Source of the DNA: Desulfohalobiaceae bacterium S24
Lineage (GTDB): Bacteria; Desulfobacterota; Desulfovibrionia; Desulfovibrionales; Desulfothermaceae
DNA: 39,521 nucleotides
Reading direction: 5' to 3'
NCBI GenBank assembly: GCA_011389765.1
Contig: JAABTT010000027.1
Span: 1 to 39,521, forward strand
Of this stretch, positions 30,991 to 39,430 are shown piece by piece. Position 1 is the stretch's first letter. Every line of letters starts with the position of its first letter. The notes under the pieces were generated by a model that was given only the letters and a program-made list of their open reading frames with translations, searched no databases and was not told the origin of the DNA. The translations under genes and the position numbers were made by a program.

Positions 30991-33900
30991 ATGAAAACAA
31001 TTTTGCTCGTGCTCGGGGGGATCATGCTGGCGGTGCAGGCCATGGCAGGCGCACCCCTGCCGGGTGAAGAGCGCGTGGGTGAGACCGGGCGGGACATTCG
31101 GATGTACCTTCAGGCCGGGGCTTTTCATGACCTGTCCCATGCCGAAGACAGACAGCGGCTCTGCCGGCGCCGCCTGCCATTTCCCTTCCAGGACCGGGTG
31201 GGCATTGTCCGGGAAAAGGACTTGCACAAGGTGCTTATTGGACCCCTGACTTCTTTGGACCGGGCAAAGGCCCTGCAGGAAGATCTCTACCAGGTGGTTC
31301 CGGATGCATTTCTCATACGAATTTCGGCGTCCACATCCAACCCCGGGGAGCCGGAGGATGCGAGCCTAGTGTCGGCGAACAGCCGTATCGACGATACCGA
31401 AGCCGCGCTCCTGCTGGCCAAGGCCCTGCAGCACCGCGGCCGGCCGGGGGATCTTGACCGGGCCGAAACTCTGCTCTGGGGCCTGTGGTCCGGGAAAGCC
31501 CGTCCCAGGTTCGAGCTCGGACATCGACTGGCTGAAATCCTCCTGGATCTGGAGCGACGTTCGCAGGCTCTCCAGCTAGCCGAGACCCTGGACTCCCTGG
31601 CCGCTGATTCGAAGGAGTTCTTTCAACTGGCCGAGTTCCTGGCCCGGGTCGGTCATTATCAGGACTGCCGGCGGCTGGCCTCCCGGGGGGTGGCGGCCTC
31701 CGCATCCAACAATCGTCTCAAGGCCCACCTGCAGCAGGCCGGACTCATGGTCCTCTGGGGGGATTTCTACGGGGCCGAGTCCAGATACCGTTCCTGGCTG
31801 GCCGAGCATCCCGGTGATACCGGGATCAGGCTGGAACTGGCCGAAGTGTTGGCCTCCTCCCAGCGCTACGATCAGGCCGAAGGGGTCCTCATGGAGGTAC
31901 TCGCCGTGAAAACCGGCAGCCCTTCCCAGCGATACCGGGCTCATCTCCTGCTCATCCGCCAGGCCTTGTGGCAAAAGGACTTTTCGGAGGCCCTGAAACG
32001 CTGGGAAGATCTCCCTTCCGAAATTCCTGCCGAACAGCGCCCGGGCTTCGGCGGCGAGGACCCGGCAGGGATGGGCCGGAGCCTGATGCTGAAGGCCCGG
32101 GCCCTGGAGGGCCTGGATCGCTTTGAGGAGGCCGCAGCGGTTTACCGCCGTGTCGCCGAAAGCTCACCGTCCCAGGTCCAGGCCCTGCTCGGGCTGGGGC
32201 GAATGCTGTCGCAGGCAGGACAACAGCAGGAGGCCGAAGCCGTCTGGCGCAGGGTCCTGGAACGGACCCCCGAACAGCCCCGGGCCCGGTTCGAACTCCT
32301 GTGGACACAACAGCACCCCCCTCGGGACTGGGTGAAGCGTCTCCGGCATCCCCTGAGCGGTCCCGAAGAATTCCGTGATCTGGCCGAAGTCTTGAGCAGC
32401 GAGGGATACTTCGGTCCGGCCGCCGAGTGCTTGGCCGCGGCCCTTGAAATCGATTCGAATTACGTCCCGGCCAGGCTGGAGCTGGCCCAGACCCTGGCCT
32501 CCGACAGACAGTACCGCAGGGCCATCGATGAACTCCGGATCCTCCGGGAGGCCTTTCCCGAGAGTTCCAAGATCCGTATCAGCCAGGCCCGGGTTCTGGG
32601 CTGGTCCAGGCGCTACGAAAAGGCCCTGGAGGTCTATGCCGGGCTCCAGCAGGACAATCCGGACGATCCCGTGGTCTGGAGAGAGGCCGGCCGCACGGCC
32701 TTCTGGGGCAAGATGCCCGAGCGGTCCGAGGGGCTCTACCGGCAGGTCTGGACCCCGTCGCTGGACAGTCGCCTGCTCCGGCGTCTCCGGCCCTTGGGTC
32801 AGGCACTGGTCGAGTCTTCCCTGTCCCCGGCCTGGTCCTATCTCCAGTCAAGGGTTGCAGAAGACCGGACAAAGGGCACACTCCCGGCCGGCCAAGCCGG
32901 TCCAGTCCCGGGATATGAGCGGATGCAGCAGGCCTATGAGCTGCAAAGCGCGTCCCTCTCCCCGCGTCTGGCCCGGGAAGTGAGCGCGGCCCTGCACGGG
33001 CTGTCCCCTGATTTCCGCTTACAGCGCAAGGCCTGGCTGGAGTACCGGAGCAAGCGCCTGCTCTGGGACAAACGCTTTATTCCGGCCATGCGCGTCCTGC
33101 AGCAGGTGATCAGTGTCGAACCCGGCAACGAGGAGGCCTCTTTCGATTTGGCCCAGACCCAGTGCGCCTTGGGGCTGTGCGATGACGAGGCCGAAACCTA
33201 CCGGAAACTCCTGGAGCTGGACCCCCAGCACAGCCTGGCCGGCAAGGCCCTGCAGGAACACGAGGAGCAATCCAACCCCGCCATCCTGGCGAGATTCCAT
33301 GTATTTGACGAAGAGGGTGGCGAGGAAAACGAAGGCCGGGGGGAAGCGGCCCTGATCAGCAGGCAACGCTGGGATCTCGGCCTGGAGGTTCCCATCGACT
33401 GCCGGCACAAGCTGCGCATCATCGGCCATCGCTATCGGGAGGACCCCAAGCGCCAGGGTGAGGTCATGACGGCCCATGGACTGAGCCTGGAAGGGACCTT
33501 CCTGGCCAACGAGTTTGTCAGCTTTGAAGGCGGCCTGGGGTGGAAACGATTCCAAAAAGAACTCGCCAGGGACACCGAGACCGGTTTCGCCAGGCTGAAC
33601 CTCAATCTGTGGAGTGCTGCCAGGCTGACGGCTTTCTGGGAACGACGCAACGAAGTATCCAATGTCTTCGCCCTGGAGGACGGAGTCCAGTCCGATCGCC
33701 TGGGTCTGGATCTCCGGATGCCGATTTCCAGGTTCTTCGAGGTTGAGCTGGGCGGAGCGTATCGATTCTACCACGACCCCCTTCCGGCCCGGGCCGCCGA
33801 TCTCGGCCTGAGTGACGACAACACCGGCTGGGAGCTTGACGCCGGCCTGCGCTACACCCTGAGCGATCACCCCCGGGAGCTCAGCCTTGTCCTGTCCGGC

Positions 33901-34293
33901 GAATATCGGGATACAGAAGAGGACGGATTTCCCGTGGACCAGATGGGCCGTCCGCTGTCTCCGGGAGCCCGGGTCGACGACTTCGTCCATCCCTACTGGA
34001 CCCCCCAGGACTATCTGGGAGGCAACATGAGCCTGGAATGGCGTCATGATCTCTCGGACTTCTTCTTCTGCCGGGCCGCGGACCATGTCTACGAACTCGC
34101 GGTCAGTCTGGGCACAGACGATACCGGCAACGAGTCTTTTGAATTCAGCGCCGAATGGGAGTATGAACTCTTCAGGGGCTGGGCATTCGCCCTTTCCGGC
34201 ATGCTTCACCGTTCCGAGGAGTGGGACGCTCATTCTCTGCTCCTTGAATTGCGTTACCGCCTGCTGGGGACCACAAAGGAGAGCGGATCATGA
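30991..34293 (+). CDS. Large TPR / outer-membrane beta-barrel exporter (PelB/BcsC/PgaA-like)
   Basis: This 1100-residue protein has a signal peptide (KTILLVLGGIMLAVQAMAG), a SPOR-like segment (about 30-110: MYLQAGAF ... KVLIGPLTS), a long TPR region (about 130-760) and a C-terminal ~330 residues of alternating polar/aromatic strands (for example RWDLGLEVPIDC, LGLDLRMPISRFFEVELGGAYRF, LEWRHDLSDFFF, LLLELRYRL). This is the layout of PelB, BcsC and PgaA, which carry a polysaccharide across the periplasm and outer membrane. The SPOR-like segment is unusual for them and suggests contact with denuded peptidoglycan. The last strand is followed by a short tail and lacks a terminal Phe. It overlaps the synthase gene by ATGA. 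Confidence 0.87.
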   Translation: MKTILLVLGGIMLAVQAMAGAPLPGEERVGETGRDIRMYLQAGAFHDLSHAEDRQRLCRRRLPFPFQDRVGIVREKDLHKVLIGPLTSLDRAKALQEDLYQVVPDAFLIRISASTSNPGEPEDASLVSANSRIDDTEAALLLAKALQHRGRPGDLDRAETLLWGLWSGKARPRFELGHRLAEILLDLERRSQALQLAETLDSLAADSKEFFQLAEFLARVGHYQDCRRLASRGVAASASNNRLKAHLQQAGLMVLWGDFYGAESRYRSWLAEHPGDTGIRLELAEVLASSQRYDQAEGVLMEVLAVKTGSPSQRYRAHLLLIRQALWQKDFSEALKRWEDLPSEIPAEQRPGFGGEDPAGMGRSLMLKARALEGLDRFEEAAAVYRRVAESSPSQVQALLGLGRMLSQAGQQQEAEAVWRRVLERTPEQPRARFELLWTQQHPPRDWVKRLRHPLSGPEEFRDLAEVLSSEGYFGPAAECLAAALEIDSNYVPARLELAQTLASDRQYRRAIDELRILREAFPESSKIRISQARVLGWSRRYEKALEVYAGLQQDNPDDPVVWREAGRTAFWGKMPERSEGLYRQVWTPSLDSRLLRRLRPLGQALVESSLSPAWSYLQSRVAEDRTKGTLPAGQAGPVPGYERMQQAYELQSASLSPRLAREVSAALHGLSPDFRLQRKAWLEYRSKRLLWDKRFIPAMRVLQQVISVEPGNEEASFDLAQTQCALGLCDDEAETYRKLLELDPQHSLAGKALQEHEEQSNPAILARFHVFDEEGGEENEGRGEAALISRQRWDLGLEVPIDCRHKLRIIGHRYREDPKRQGEVMTAHGLSLEGTFLANEFVSFEGGLGWKRFQKELARDTETGFARLNLNLWSAARLTAFWERRNEVSNVFALEDGVQSDRLGLDLRMPISRFFEVELGGAYRFYHDPLPARAADLGLSDDNTGWELDAGLRYTLSDHPRELSLVLSGEYRDTEEDGFPVDQMGRPLSPGARVDDFVHPYWTPQDYLGGNMSLEWRHDLSDFFFCRAADHVYELAVSLGTDDTGNESFEFSAEWEYELFRGWAFALSGMLHRSEEWDAHSLLLELRYRLLGTTKESGS

Positions 34294-35987
34294 CCAAGAC
34301 TCCGGAAAGGCCGCCAGACGGGGAAAACGCACGAACACACGATATCGGCAGGTTGAGCGCTTTCAAATCCGTCTTCATCTGGTCGGCACTCCTCGCCGTA
34401 CTCATGGCCATCGGTGCCTATCTGACGGTACGCCTGTTTCTTTTCTTCCTGGCTGATTATCCCTGGTACGAAAAATTTGCCGCCTTTTTCCTCCTCGGTG
34501 CTGAAATCTTTATCATGCTGCACGGCTTCGGCTATTTCCTGAACGTCCTCCGGGTCCTCCGCAGCAAAGAACAGAAGCCGGTCGAGCCTCTTCCAGCTCT
34601 GAGCAGCTTCCCCTGGGTGGCCATCGTGGTTTCCTCCTACAAGGAGCCCTTGCCTATACTGCGAGACACCTTGACCTGCTTCTACAATCTGACTTATCCC
34701 CGCAAGCGGATCTACTTTCTGGACGATACCCGTTACGGACTCCCCGCTTGGGAGCCGCAGGCGGCCGAGACCTATCGAGACCAGGTGGACCGTCTCTGCA
34801 AGAAACTGGGGGTCAATCTCTGCCGCCGGCACTGGCGGGGGGCCAAGGCAGGCATGATCAACGATTTCCTGGCTTTTCTGGACGGTCATCCTCCAGAGGG
34901 CTTCCGTTGCCAGTCCTTTGACGGACTCGGCAATCCCGGCCAGGAGAGTTACATCGTGGTCTTTGACGCGGACATGAATCCCCTGCCGGACTTTGTCGAA
35001 CCCCTGTTGGCCCGGATGGAGGCCAATGAACGGCTGGCCTTTATCCAGACGCCCCAGTACTACACCAATTTCGAAAGCAACAGGGTGGCCATGGCCTCCG
35101 GTCTTCAGCAGGCGGTCTTTTATGAATACATCTGCGAAGGCAAGAGCCTCAAGCAGGCAATGTTCTGCTGCGGGACGAACGTGATCATCCGTCGGGAAGC
35201 CCTGCGCGATGTAGGCGGTTTTGACGAGTCTTCAGTCACCGAGGATTTCGCCACCTCCCTCAAATTCCATATCCGAAACTGGCAGTCCGCCTATTTGAAC
35301 GGGGTCACCGCCTTCGGACTGGGACCGGAGGACCTTGGCGGCTACTTCCGGCAGCAGTTCCGCTGGTCTTTGGGCACGGTGGGTATGTTTCGAAGCGTGA
35401 TCGGCCATTTCATCCGCAATCCCTTCAAGCTGTCCGCGAACAAATGGTGGGAGTATTTTCTGTCCTGCACCCATTATTTCATCGGCCTCATCCTGGCGAT
35501 AACCATCATCTGCCCGGCCCTCTTTCTGCTGTTCGACATCCCCAGCTATTATGCCAAGCCCGAGATCTATGCCCTGTTCTACTCCCCCTACATCATCCTG
35601 ACCCTGTCCCTGTTCGGCTGGTCCATGTCCCAGCGGCACTATAAGCTGCGGGACATCACCACCGGCGTCGTGCTCCAGGCCATCTGTTTTCCCGTCTATA
35701 TCAAGGCCTCGGTGCTGGCCCTGCTCGGGGTGCACGGCACGTTCGGGGTGACCCCCAAGGGCGAAACCCCGTCTTTGCCCCTCTGGACGCTCTGGCCGCA
35801 AATCGGACTGGCCGTGCTGAGTTTCGGGGCCATTGTCTGGGGAGGGCTGCGACTCTACTATGAAGGGGTGCCCGCCCTTGCCCTGAGCGTGAACATGCTC
35901 TGGTGCAGCTATCATTTTCTCATTCTGTCCGCGATCCTCTACTTCAACCACCCCCTGGAGTCCCCGCATTATGAGACCAGCAGTTAG
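34290..35987 (+). CDS. GT2 polysaccharide synthase, BcsA/cellulose-synthase-like
   Basis: This 565-residue inner-membrane family-2 glycosyltransferase has two N-terminal helices (about 28-55, 60-85), a cytosolic catalytic domain (about 100-360) and five or so C-terminal helices. All processive synthase motifs are present: DD in YFLDDTRYG (145-146), DAD in VVFDADMNPL (216-218), TED (307-309) and QxxRW (345-349). It should polymerise a beta-linked sugar from a nucleotide donor and push it through its own channel. It lacks the C-terminal PilZ domain of BcsA; a free PilZ protein is encoded nearby. The ATG overlaps the exporter stop, indicating tight co-translation. The sugar is unknown. Confidence 0.92.
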   Translation: MTKTPERPPDGENARTHDIGRLSAFKSVFIWSALLAVLMAIGAYLTVRLFLFFLADYPWYEKFAAFFLLGAEIFIMLHGFGYFLNVLRVLRSKEQKPVEPLPALSSFPWVAIVVSSYKEPLPILRDTLTCFYNLTYPRKRIYFLDDTRYGLPAWEPQAAETYRDQVDRLCKKLGVNLCRRHWRGAKAGMINDFLAFLDGHPPEGFRCQSFDGLGNPGQESYIVVFDADMNPLPDFVEPLLARMEANERLAFIQTPQYYTNFESNRVAMASGLQQAVFYEYICEGKSLKQAMFCCGTNVIIRREALRDVGGFDESSVTEDFATSLKFHIRNWQSAYLNGVTAFGLGPEDLGGYFRQQFRWSLGTVGMFRSVIGHFIRNPFKLSANKWWEYFLSCTHYFIGLILAITIICPALFLLFDIPSYYAKPEIYALFYSPYIILTLSLFGWSMSQRHYKLRDITTGVVLQAICFPVYIKASVLALLGVHGTFGVTPKGETPSLPLWTLWPQIGLAVLSFGAIVWGGLRLYYEGVPALALSVNMLWCSYHFLILSAILYFNHPLESPHYETSS

Positions 35988-36258
35988 ACCCTGCCGGATC
36001 GCTGCGCTCTGCCTGATGATCATCGTGTTTGAGACCGCATCGGCCGAGGCGGGAGGGGACAAGGGGCGGTGGATCGAGGCCGCGGCCCGGACCGCCCGGG
36101 AGTGGCACCTGGACGGTCTGAACTGGTTCCAGGTGAACAAGGAAATCGACTGGCGCCTTTTGTGGCGGGAGTTTCCCTGTTCCGTCCTGACTCTGCGCCG
36201 GCTTGGCTCCTCAGGACAATCTCGGCTTCGGGACTGGATCAGGTGGAAGGTTCGGTGA
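35971..36258 (+). CDS. Small secreted protein of unknown function, possibly truncated
   Basis: This 95-residue frame begins inside the synthase gene (17-base overlap) with a clear signal peptide (RIAALCLMIIVFETASA), and a mature part containing REWHLDGLNWFQVNKEIDW. I do not recognise a family. The end runs 20 bases into the convergent PilZ gene. Abrupt end, overlap and short mature region suggest a gene cut short, or a genuine small periplasmic subunit. Starting by overlap in a compact operon favours a real gene. Confidence 0.5.
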   Translation: MRPAVRPCRIAALCLMIIVFETASAEAGGDKGRWIEAAARTAREWHLDGLNWFQVNKEIDWRLLWREFPCSVLTLRRLGSSGQSRLRDWIRWKVR

Positions 36259-37075
36259 GGGAGCGGATATAGAGGAGGACCAGGGTGTTGTTGTGGGTCA
36301 GACCCTTGCGCTCCAAGGCGGTCAGAGCCTGAAAGTACCGGCTGAACACATCCGACTCCAGCAGGGGACGAAAGAGCTCCACATAGATGGAGGGCTCCAG
36401 GATGGAGCGGACAGCCTCCAGATCGAGGCTGTCCAGGATGTCGGATTGTCCCTTGCGCCTGAGCTGCCGATACATGTCATGGAGACGGCGCTGATCATCC
36501 AGGACTTTTCTGGAGATATCCCGGATCACCACCTGACTGAACTGCTCGAACTCATCCCTGGAAATCATGACCATGCGTGAAAAATAGGCTCGAAGATGCC
36601 GAAAATAGATGTGCATGCCCCGTTTGAGGAGCAAAGCGTCCTTGAGCACAGTTCGGACCAGAGTTCCCATTTTGGCCGAGGAGGGCAGTTCCACGAAGGC
36701 GGACAGATCCACGGAGACCTCCTGTTTGTCCAGGGCAATCACCACCGGAAACAGCTCGGGATAGATTTCCTGGAGGACAATGCCGCATAACTGGGCCTCG
36801 ATCTCCTGGTCCCAGCGCTCCCAGGCGATTCGGCCGGCTACGTAGGTGGCTCCGCCCAGTCGAAAGGGCAGGTGCAGGCTGACCGATTCGTCGGGAAAGA
36901 CCCGCTCCCGCCGTTGGACCCAGCGGGGAATGGATATCTGCAAGCCGCTGGAACTCAAATCGTGAAGAAGATACTGAAAAGGCTGGTGATCGCTCTGCCG
37001 GGTCCCCAGAAAGGGAAGAATCGCCGATTCGATGGGCAGCCGGTTTTCCCGGCGTCTTTCCTGGGCCGCCTTCAT
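36239..37075 (-). CDS. PilZ-domain c-di-GMP effector with helical C-terminal domain
   Basis: This 278-residue cytosolic protein has a PilZ domain (about residues 5-115) with both c-di-GMP motifs: RxxxR at Arg8-Arg12 (RRENR) and DxSxxG at 39-44 (DLSSSG). The C-terminal ~150 residues are helical and charged, with no family I recognise (DALLLKRGMHIYFRHLRAYF; LFRPLLESDVFSRYFQAL). It could supply in trans the c-di-GMP control that BcsA has built in. The start is the ATG 37075, nine bases after AGGAG; a GTG at 37093 is in frame. It ends 20 bases inside the small secreted gene of the facing operon. Confidence 0.85.
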   Translation of the reverse strand: MKAAQERRRENRLPIESAILPFLGTRQSDHQPFQYLLHDLSSSGLQISIPRWVQRRERVFPDESVSLHLPFRLGGATYVAGRIAWERWDQEIEAQLCGIVLQEIYPELFPVVIALDKQEVSVDLSAFVELPSSAKMGTLVRTVLKDALLLKRGMHIYFRHLRAYFSRMVMISRDEFEQFSQVVIRDISRKVLDDQRRLHDMYRQLRRKGQSDILDSLDLEAVRSILEPSIYVELFRPLLESDVFSRYFQALTALERKGLTHNNTLVLLYIRSLTEPST

Positions 37076-37133
37076 CCTGCCTGCTCCTGGCACGATCCGC
37101 CCGGATGCCCGAAACGGACCTTGCAGACCGCCT

Positions 37134-37574
37134 CTAGACAGGCGGCCGGGTAAAGAACTTTTTCAAGGTCAGCACTTTGCGGCCCTGACCGTTGCTGTAA
37201 AACCACTCGTCCATGGTCCGGGAAATGATGTACAGGCCCCGCCCCCGTTCAGGTATCGGACAGCCCGGTCGGGGAGGCACCGGATCCTGAATGGCTTTCG
37301 GGTCGGGCCTGAAGGGCAATCCATGGTCGAAAATATGGATACAGATACAATCAGGCTGGACCTGGAACTCAATTTCCACCGGGAGGGAGCGATCGTTGAC
37401 ATGGGCATGTTCAATGGCATTGTTGACGGCCTCGCAGACCGCCTGCTCCAGGTCGATGGCCTGCTCCCGATCCAAGGGCAGGGAGCTGCATATCCCGCGT
37501 ACGGCCAGGACCACGAGACAAACACAGTCCAGCCGGCTGGCAATGGATATCTTTATGCTTTTTGAATCACGCAT
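37134..37574 (-). CDS. RsbW/SpoIIAB-like serine kinase (anti-sigma factor type)
   Basis: This 146-residue HATPase_c_2 protein has an N-box ALxxAVCEAVNNAIEHAH-like segment (Glu48, Asn51, Asn52, His56), a G1 motif FDHGLPF (Asp83) and a G2 motif ERGRGLYIIS (Gly111-Gly113). Family members phosphorylate a STAS partner and hold a sigma factor or another effector. No sigma factor gene is adjacent, so the released target may be the synthase machinery, the PilZ protein or a distant regulator. It lies between the phosphatase (57 bp upstream) and the PilZ gene (58 bp downstream), probably one operon. Confidence 0.88.
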   Translation of the reverse strand: MRDSKSIKISIASRLDCVCLVVLAVRGICSSLPLDREQAIDLEQAVCEAVNNAIEHAHVNDRSLPVEIEFQVQPDCICIHIFDHGLPFRPDPKAIQDPVPPRPGCPIPERGRGLYIISRTMDEWFYSNGQGRKVLTLKKFFTRPPV

Positions 37575-37631
37575 CGCCTGACAGGGATCTGGTTCAGGAC
37601 CGTTTTGCTCGGTTAAAGAAAAGACAGCCCA

Positions 37632-38588
37632 TCAATGCCTCCACAGGGCAAGCAGGGTTATGTCATCTCGTTTGACGACAGTCCTGGATTGAACATCCAT
37701 GAGAATCGAATCGACAAGCTCCCGGGATGTCCGGGCGGTGGACCCGGTCAGAAATTCCTGAAGCCTTTGCTCACCATAGGGATGCCCCTGCTCGTCTTCG
37801 GATTCAGTGAGTCCGTCCGAATAGAGCAGGATACACTCCCCGGGCTCTATGGTGGTGCGATACAGAGTGTATTCCGTATTTTCAAAGATGCCGAGGGGGA
37901 TGTCGGCCTTCTGGTATGACGTGGCCTTGTCCGGCAATGAAGTGATCGGTCGGGGATGACCGGCGTTGACAAGGCACAGGCCCTGGGTCTCAGGCTCATA
38001 CCGGACAAACAGGGAAGTGATGTACAGTCCGTTATTGGAAAAATCCTTGTACAGGAGTTTGTTGATTTTGGCTGCAATTTTTTCCAGATACAAACAATCG
38101 GTCTGCAGCTCGATCCGGAGCATGCTCCGAAGACCGGCCATCACCAGGGAGGAGGCGACCCCATGCCCTGAAACGTCGGAGACCACGATATTGAAGCATC
38201 CGAAGTCACTTTCAAAAACCTCGTAATAATCGCCCCCCACGCTACAGCACATGGTACAGGCGCCTGCCACGTCCAGACCGGGAATGTCCGGCAGATTCTG
38301 CGGCAGAAAGCCTTGTTGAATATCCCGGGCGAGCTTAAGCTCTTTTTCCAGGGTGATCAATTCCCGGAGCTGCTCCTCCCTGTGGTCGGCCTCCGTATTA
38401 CGAAAAGAATTGTGGTACTGATCGAAGAGGACATTGATGATGTGCTGGTGGCTGATGCTATTCGATTCGACAAGGATCTCACCGACTTTTTTGCCGCTGA
38501 GTTTCTGCAGATGCAGTGCCATGTCCACCTCTTCCTGGCTGCAGAATCCTTTTTGAACCAGGATGGTGCCCAATGTTTTTAACAGCAT
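37632..38588 (-). CDS. PP2C/RsbU-type phosphatase with N-terminal MshEN-like motif pair
   Basis: The last ~240 residues of this 318-residue protein are an RsbU/SpoIIE phosphatase: LARDIQQGFLPQNLPDIPG linker, GGDYYEVF (Asp120), DVSGHGVASSL (Asp138), LLYSDGLTESED, KRDDITLLAL. The N-terminus has two 24-residue units, TLGTILVQKG... to Gln28 and KVGEILVESN... to Gln57, separated by exactly five residues. This is the pattern of the MshEN c-di-GMP domain, although the first-position Arg is Thr/Lys here. It should dephosphorylate the STAS protein. The start is the ATG 38588 after GGAAGGAGG. The frame continues upstream into an acyltransferase-like remnant, giving a 494-residue alternative. Confidence 0.83.
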   Translation of the reverse strand: MLLKTLGTILVQKGFCSQEEVDMALHLQKLSGKKVGEILVESNSISHQHIINVLFDQYHNSFRNTEADHREEQLRELITLEKELKLARDIQQGFLPQNLPDIPGLDVAGACTMCCSVGGDYYEVFESDFGCFNIVVSDVSGHGVASSLVMAGLRSMLRIELQTDCLYLEKIAAKINKLLYKDFSNNGLYITSLFVRYEPETQGLCLVNAGHPRPITSLPDKATSYQKADIPLGIFENTEYTLYRTTIEPGECILLYSDGLTESEDEQGHPYGEQRLQEFLTGSTARTSRELVDSILMDVQSRTVVKRDDITLLALWRH

Positions 38589-39015
38589 GGCCTCCTTCCT
38601 CAATTGCCGGGTTGCCAGGGTCTGGGCTGCCTGGGAGATGAATTTTAGTGTAGTGGCTTCCCGCGGGGGTGTCAACCCGACGCTCAGGCTTTCGGCACGG
38701 CCGGAGCGGAGCGCAGGGACATGGCTCGCGAGGAACCCGACCTGAAACAGCGCTGCATCGAGCGCGATCCCGAGGATCGGCGCATCGAGCAGACTGACGT
38801 GATTGGGCAGCAGGATGAAGGATTCCTGTGTCGGGACCCGCTCCCGTCCGCTGACCATGGTGCGGAACAACAGGGCGAAGAGCACCCGGCCCAGCCCGTA
38901 GAGGAGGAAAAGAGGGCTCGCCGAAAGAGACGCCGCTGTTCGGCTCAGGCCTGATCCTCCCGGGAGAGGATTGCTTCGGGTTCGGTGGGGGTGCGTCGGG
39001 TCCTGGGGACGGCAT
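38589..39015 (-). pseudogene. PlsC-like acyltransferase remnant upstream of the phosphatase
   Basis: In frame with the phosphatase but before its ribosome site, residues read FLLYGLGRVLFALLF, then SGRERVPTQESFILLPNHVS and LLDAP. This is the N-terminus of a PlsC-type acyltransferase with the HX4D motif (NHVSLLD). The remaining motifs and about 130 residues are missing before the phosphatase begins. A possible original start (MPSPGPDAPPPNPK, 39015) is in another frame, so a frameshift is likely as well. A real fusion protein (494 residues) is the alternative. Confidence 0.55.
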
Positions 39016-39143
39016 CGCCAAACCTTTAAAAAAAGACTGTTGATGGGGACTGCCGGGAAAAAGAATATATGACTTGGGAAAGCATATGAGTGGGAAAGAC
39101 GAAGAACCCTTTTCACCTTTTCCCGGCAGCACCGGATCTATTT

Positions 39144-39159
39144 AGCAAGAAACATACCA
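39144..39159 (-). promoter_or_regulatory. Candidate sigma-54 promoter of the phosphatase-kinase-PilZ operon
   Basis: TGGTATGTTTCTTGCT on the minus strand matches the -24/-12 consensus (TGGCACG-N4-TTGCW), with GG and GC separated by the required 10 bases. Transcription would start near 39132. An activator site was not identified. Confidence 0.6.
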
Positions 39160-39306
39160 AACTATCGCATTCAATAAAAACAATCCCTTATTCATATATT
39201 GGCTTGTTTTGTTGACCAAAATGTCTGAGAAAAACAGACAAGGGAAGCCTGACTGTGGCCGGATCATTCTTGTATTTCTCTTTTATTCTCGTACGATAGC
39301 TCCAGT

Positions 39307-39341
39307 CTGGAAAAACAAGACACCTTTTCTTGTTTTTCCAG
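39307..39341. terminator. Perfect 13-bp inverted repeat
   Basis: CTGGAAAAACAAG (39307-39319) pairs with CTTGTTTTTCCAG (39329-39341) around nine bases. It may be a second terminator behind the OmpA-like gene or an operator-like palindrome. Confidence 0.5.
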
Positions 39342-39362
39342 ATCCGCTGGTCATTTTGATCA

Positions 39363-39402
39363 AAAAAAGCCTTGCCCCGGCACGCCGGGGCAAGGCTTTT
39401 TT
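39363..39402. terminator. Bidirectional rho-independent terminator
   Basis: AAAAAAGCCTTGCCCCGG (39363-39380) is perfectly complementary to 39385-39402, with a 4-base loop and T-runs on both strands. It lies 28 bases after the stop of the OmpA-like gene, which it most likely ends. Confidence 0.9.
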
Positions 39403-39430
39403 ATGGAAGGCTAGTTTTGTGCGGGTCGCT

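Larger units (their letters stand above)
39117..39430. other. Intergenic stretch with sigma-54 site and two terminators
   Basis: No gene is supported here. From left to right it holds the sigma-54-like promoter (39144-39159), an AT-rich stretch, and the hairpins 39307-39341 and 39363-39402. The plus-strand frame through it shows no family features. Confidence 0.5.

Noticed and set aside
33019-34233. 404-residue minus-strand frame opposite the exporter barrel
   Set aside because: It is a shadow frame of the beta-barrel coding sequence, without motifs.
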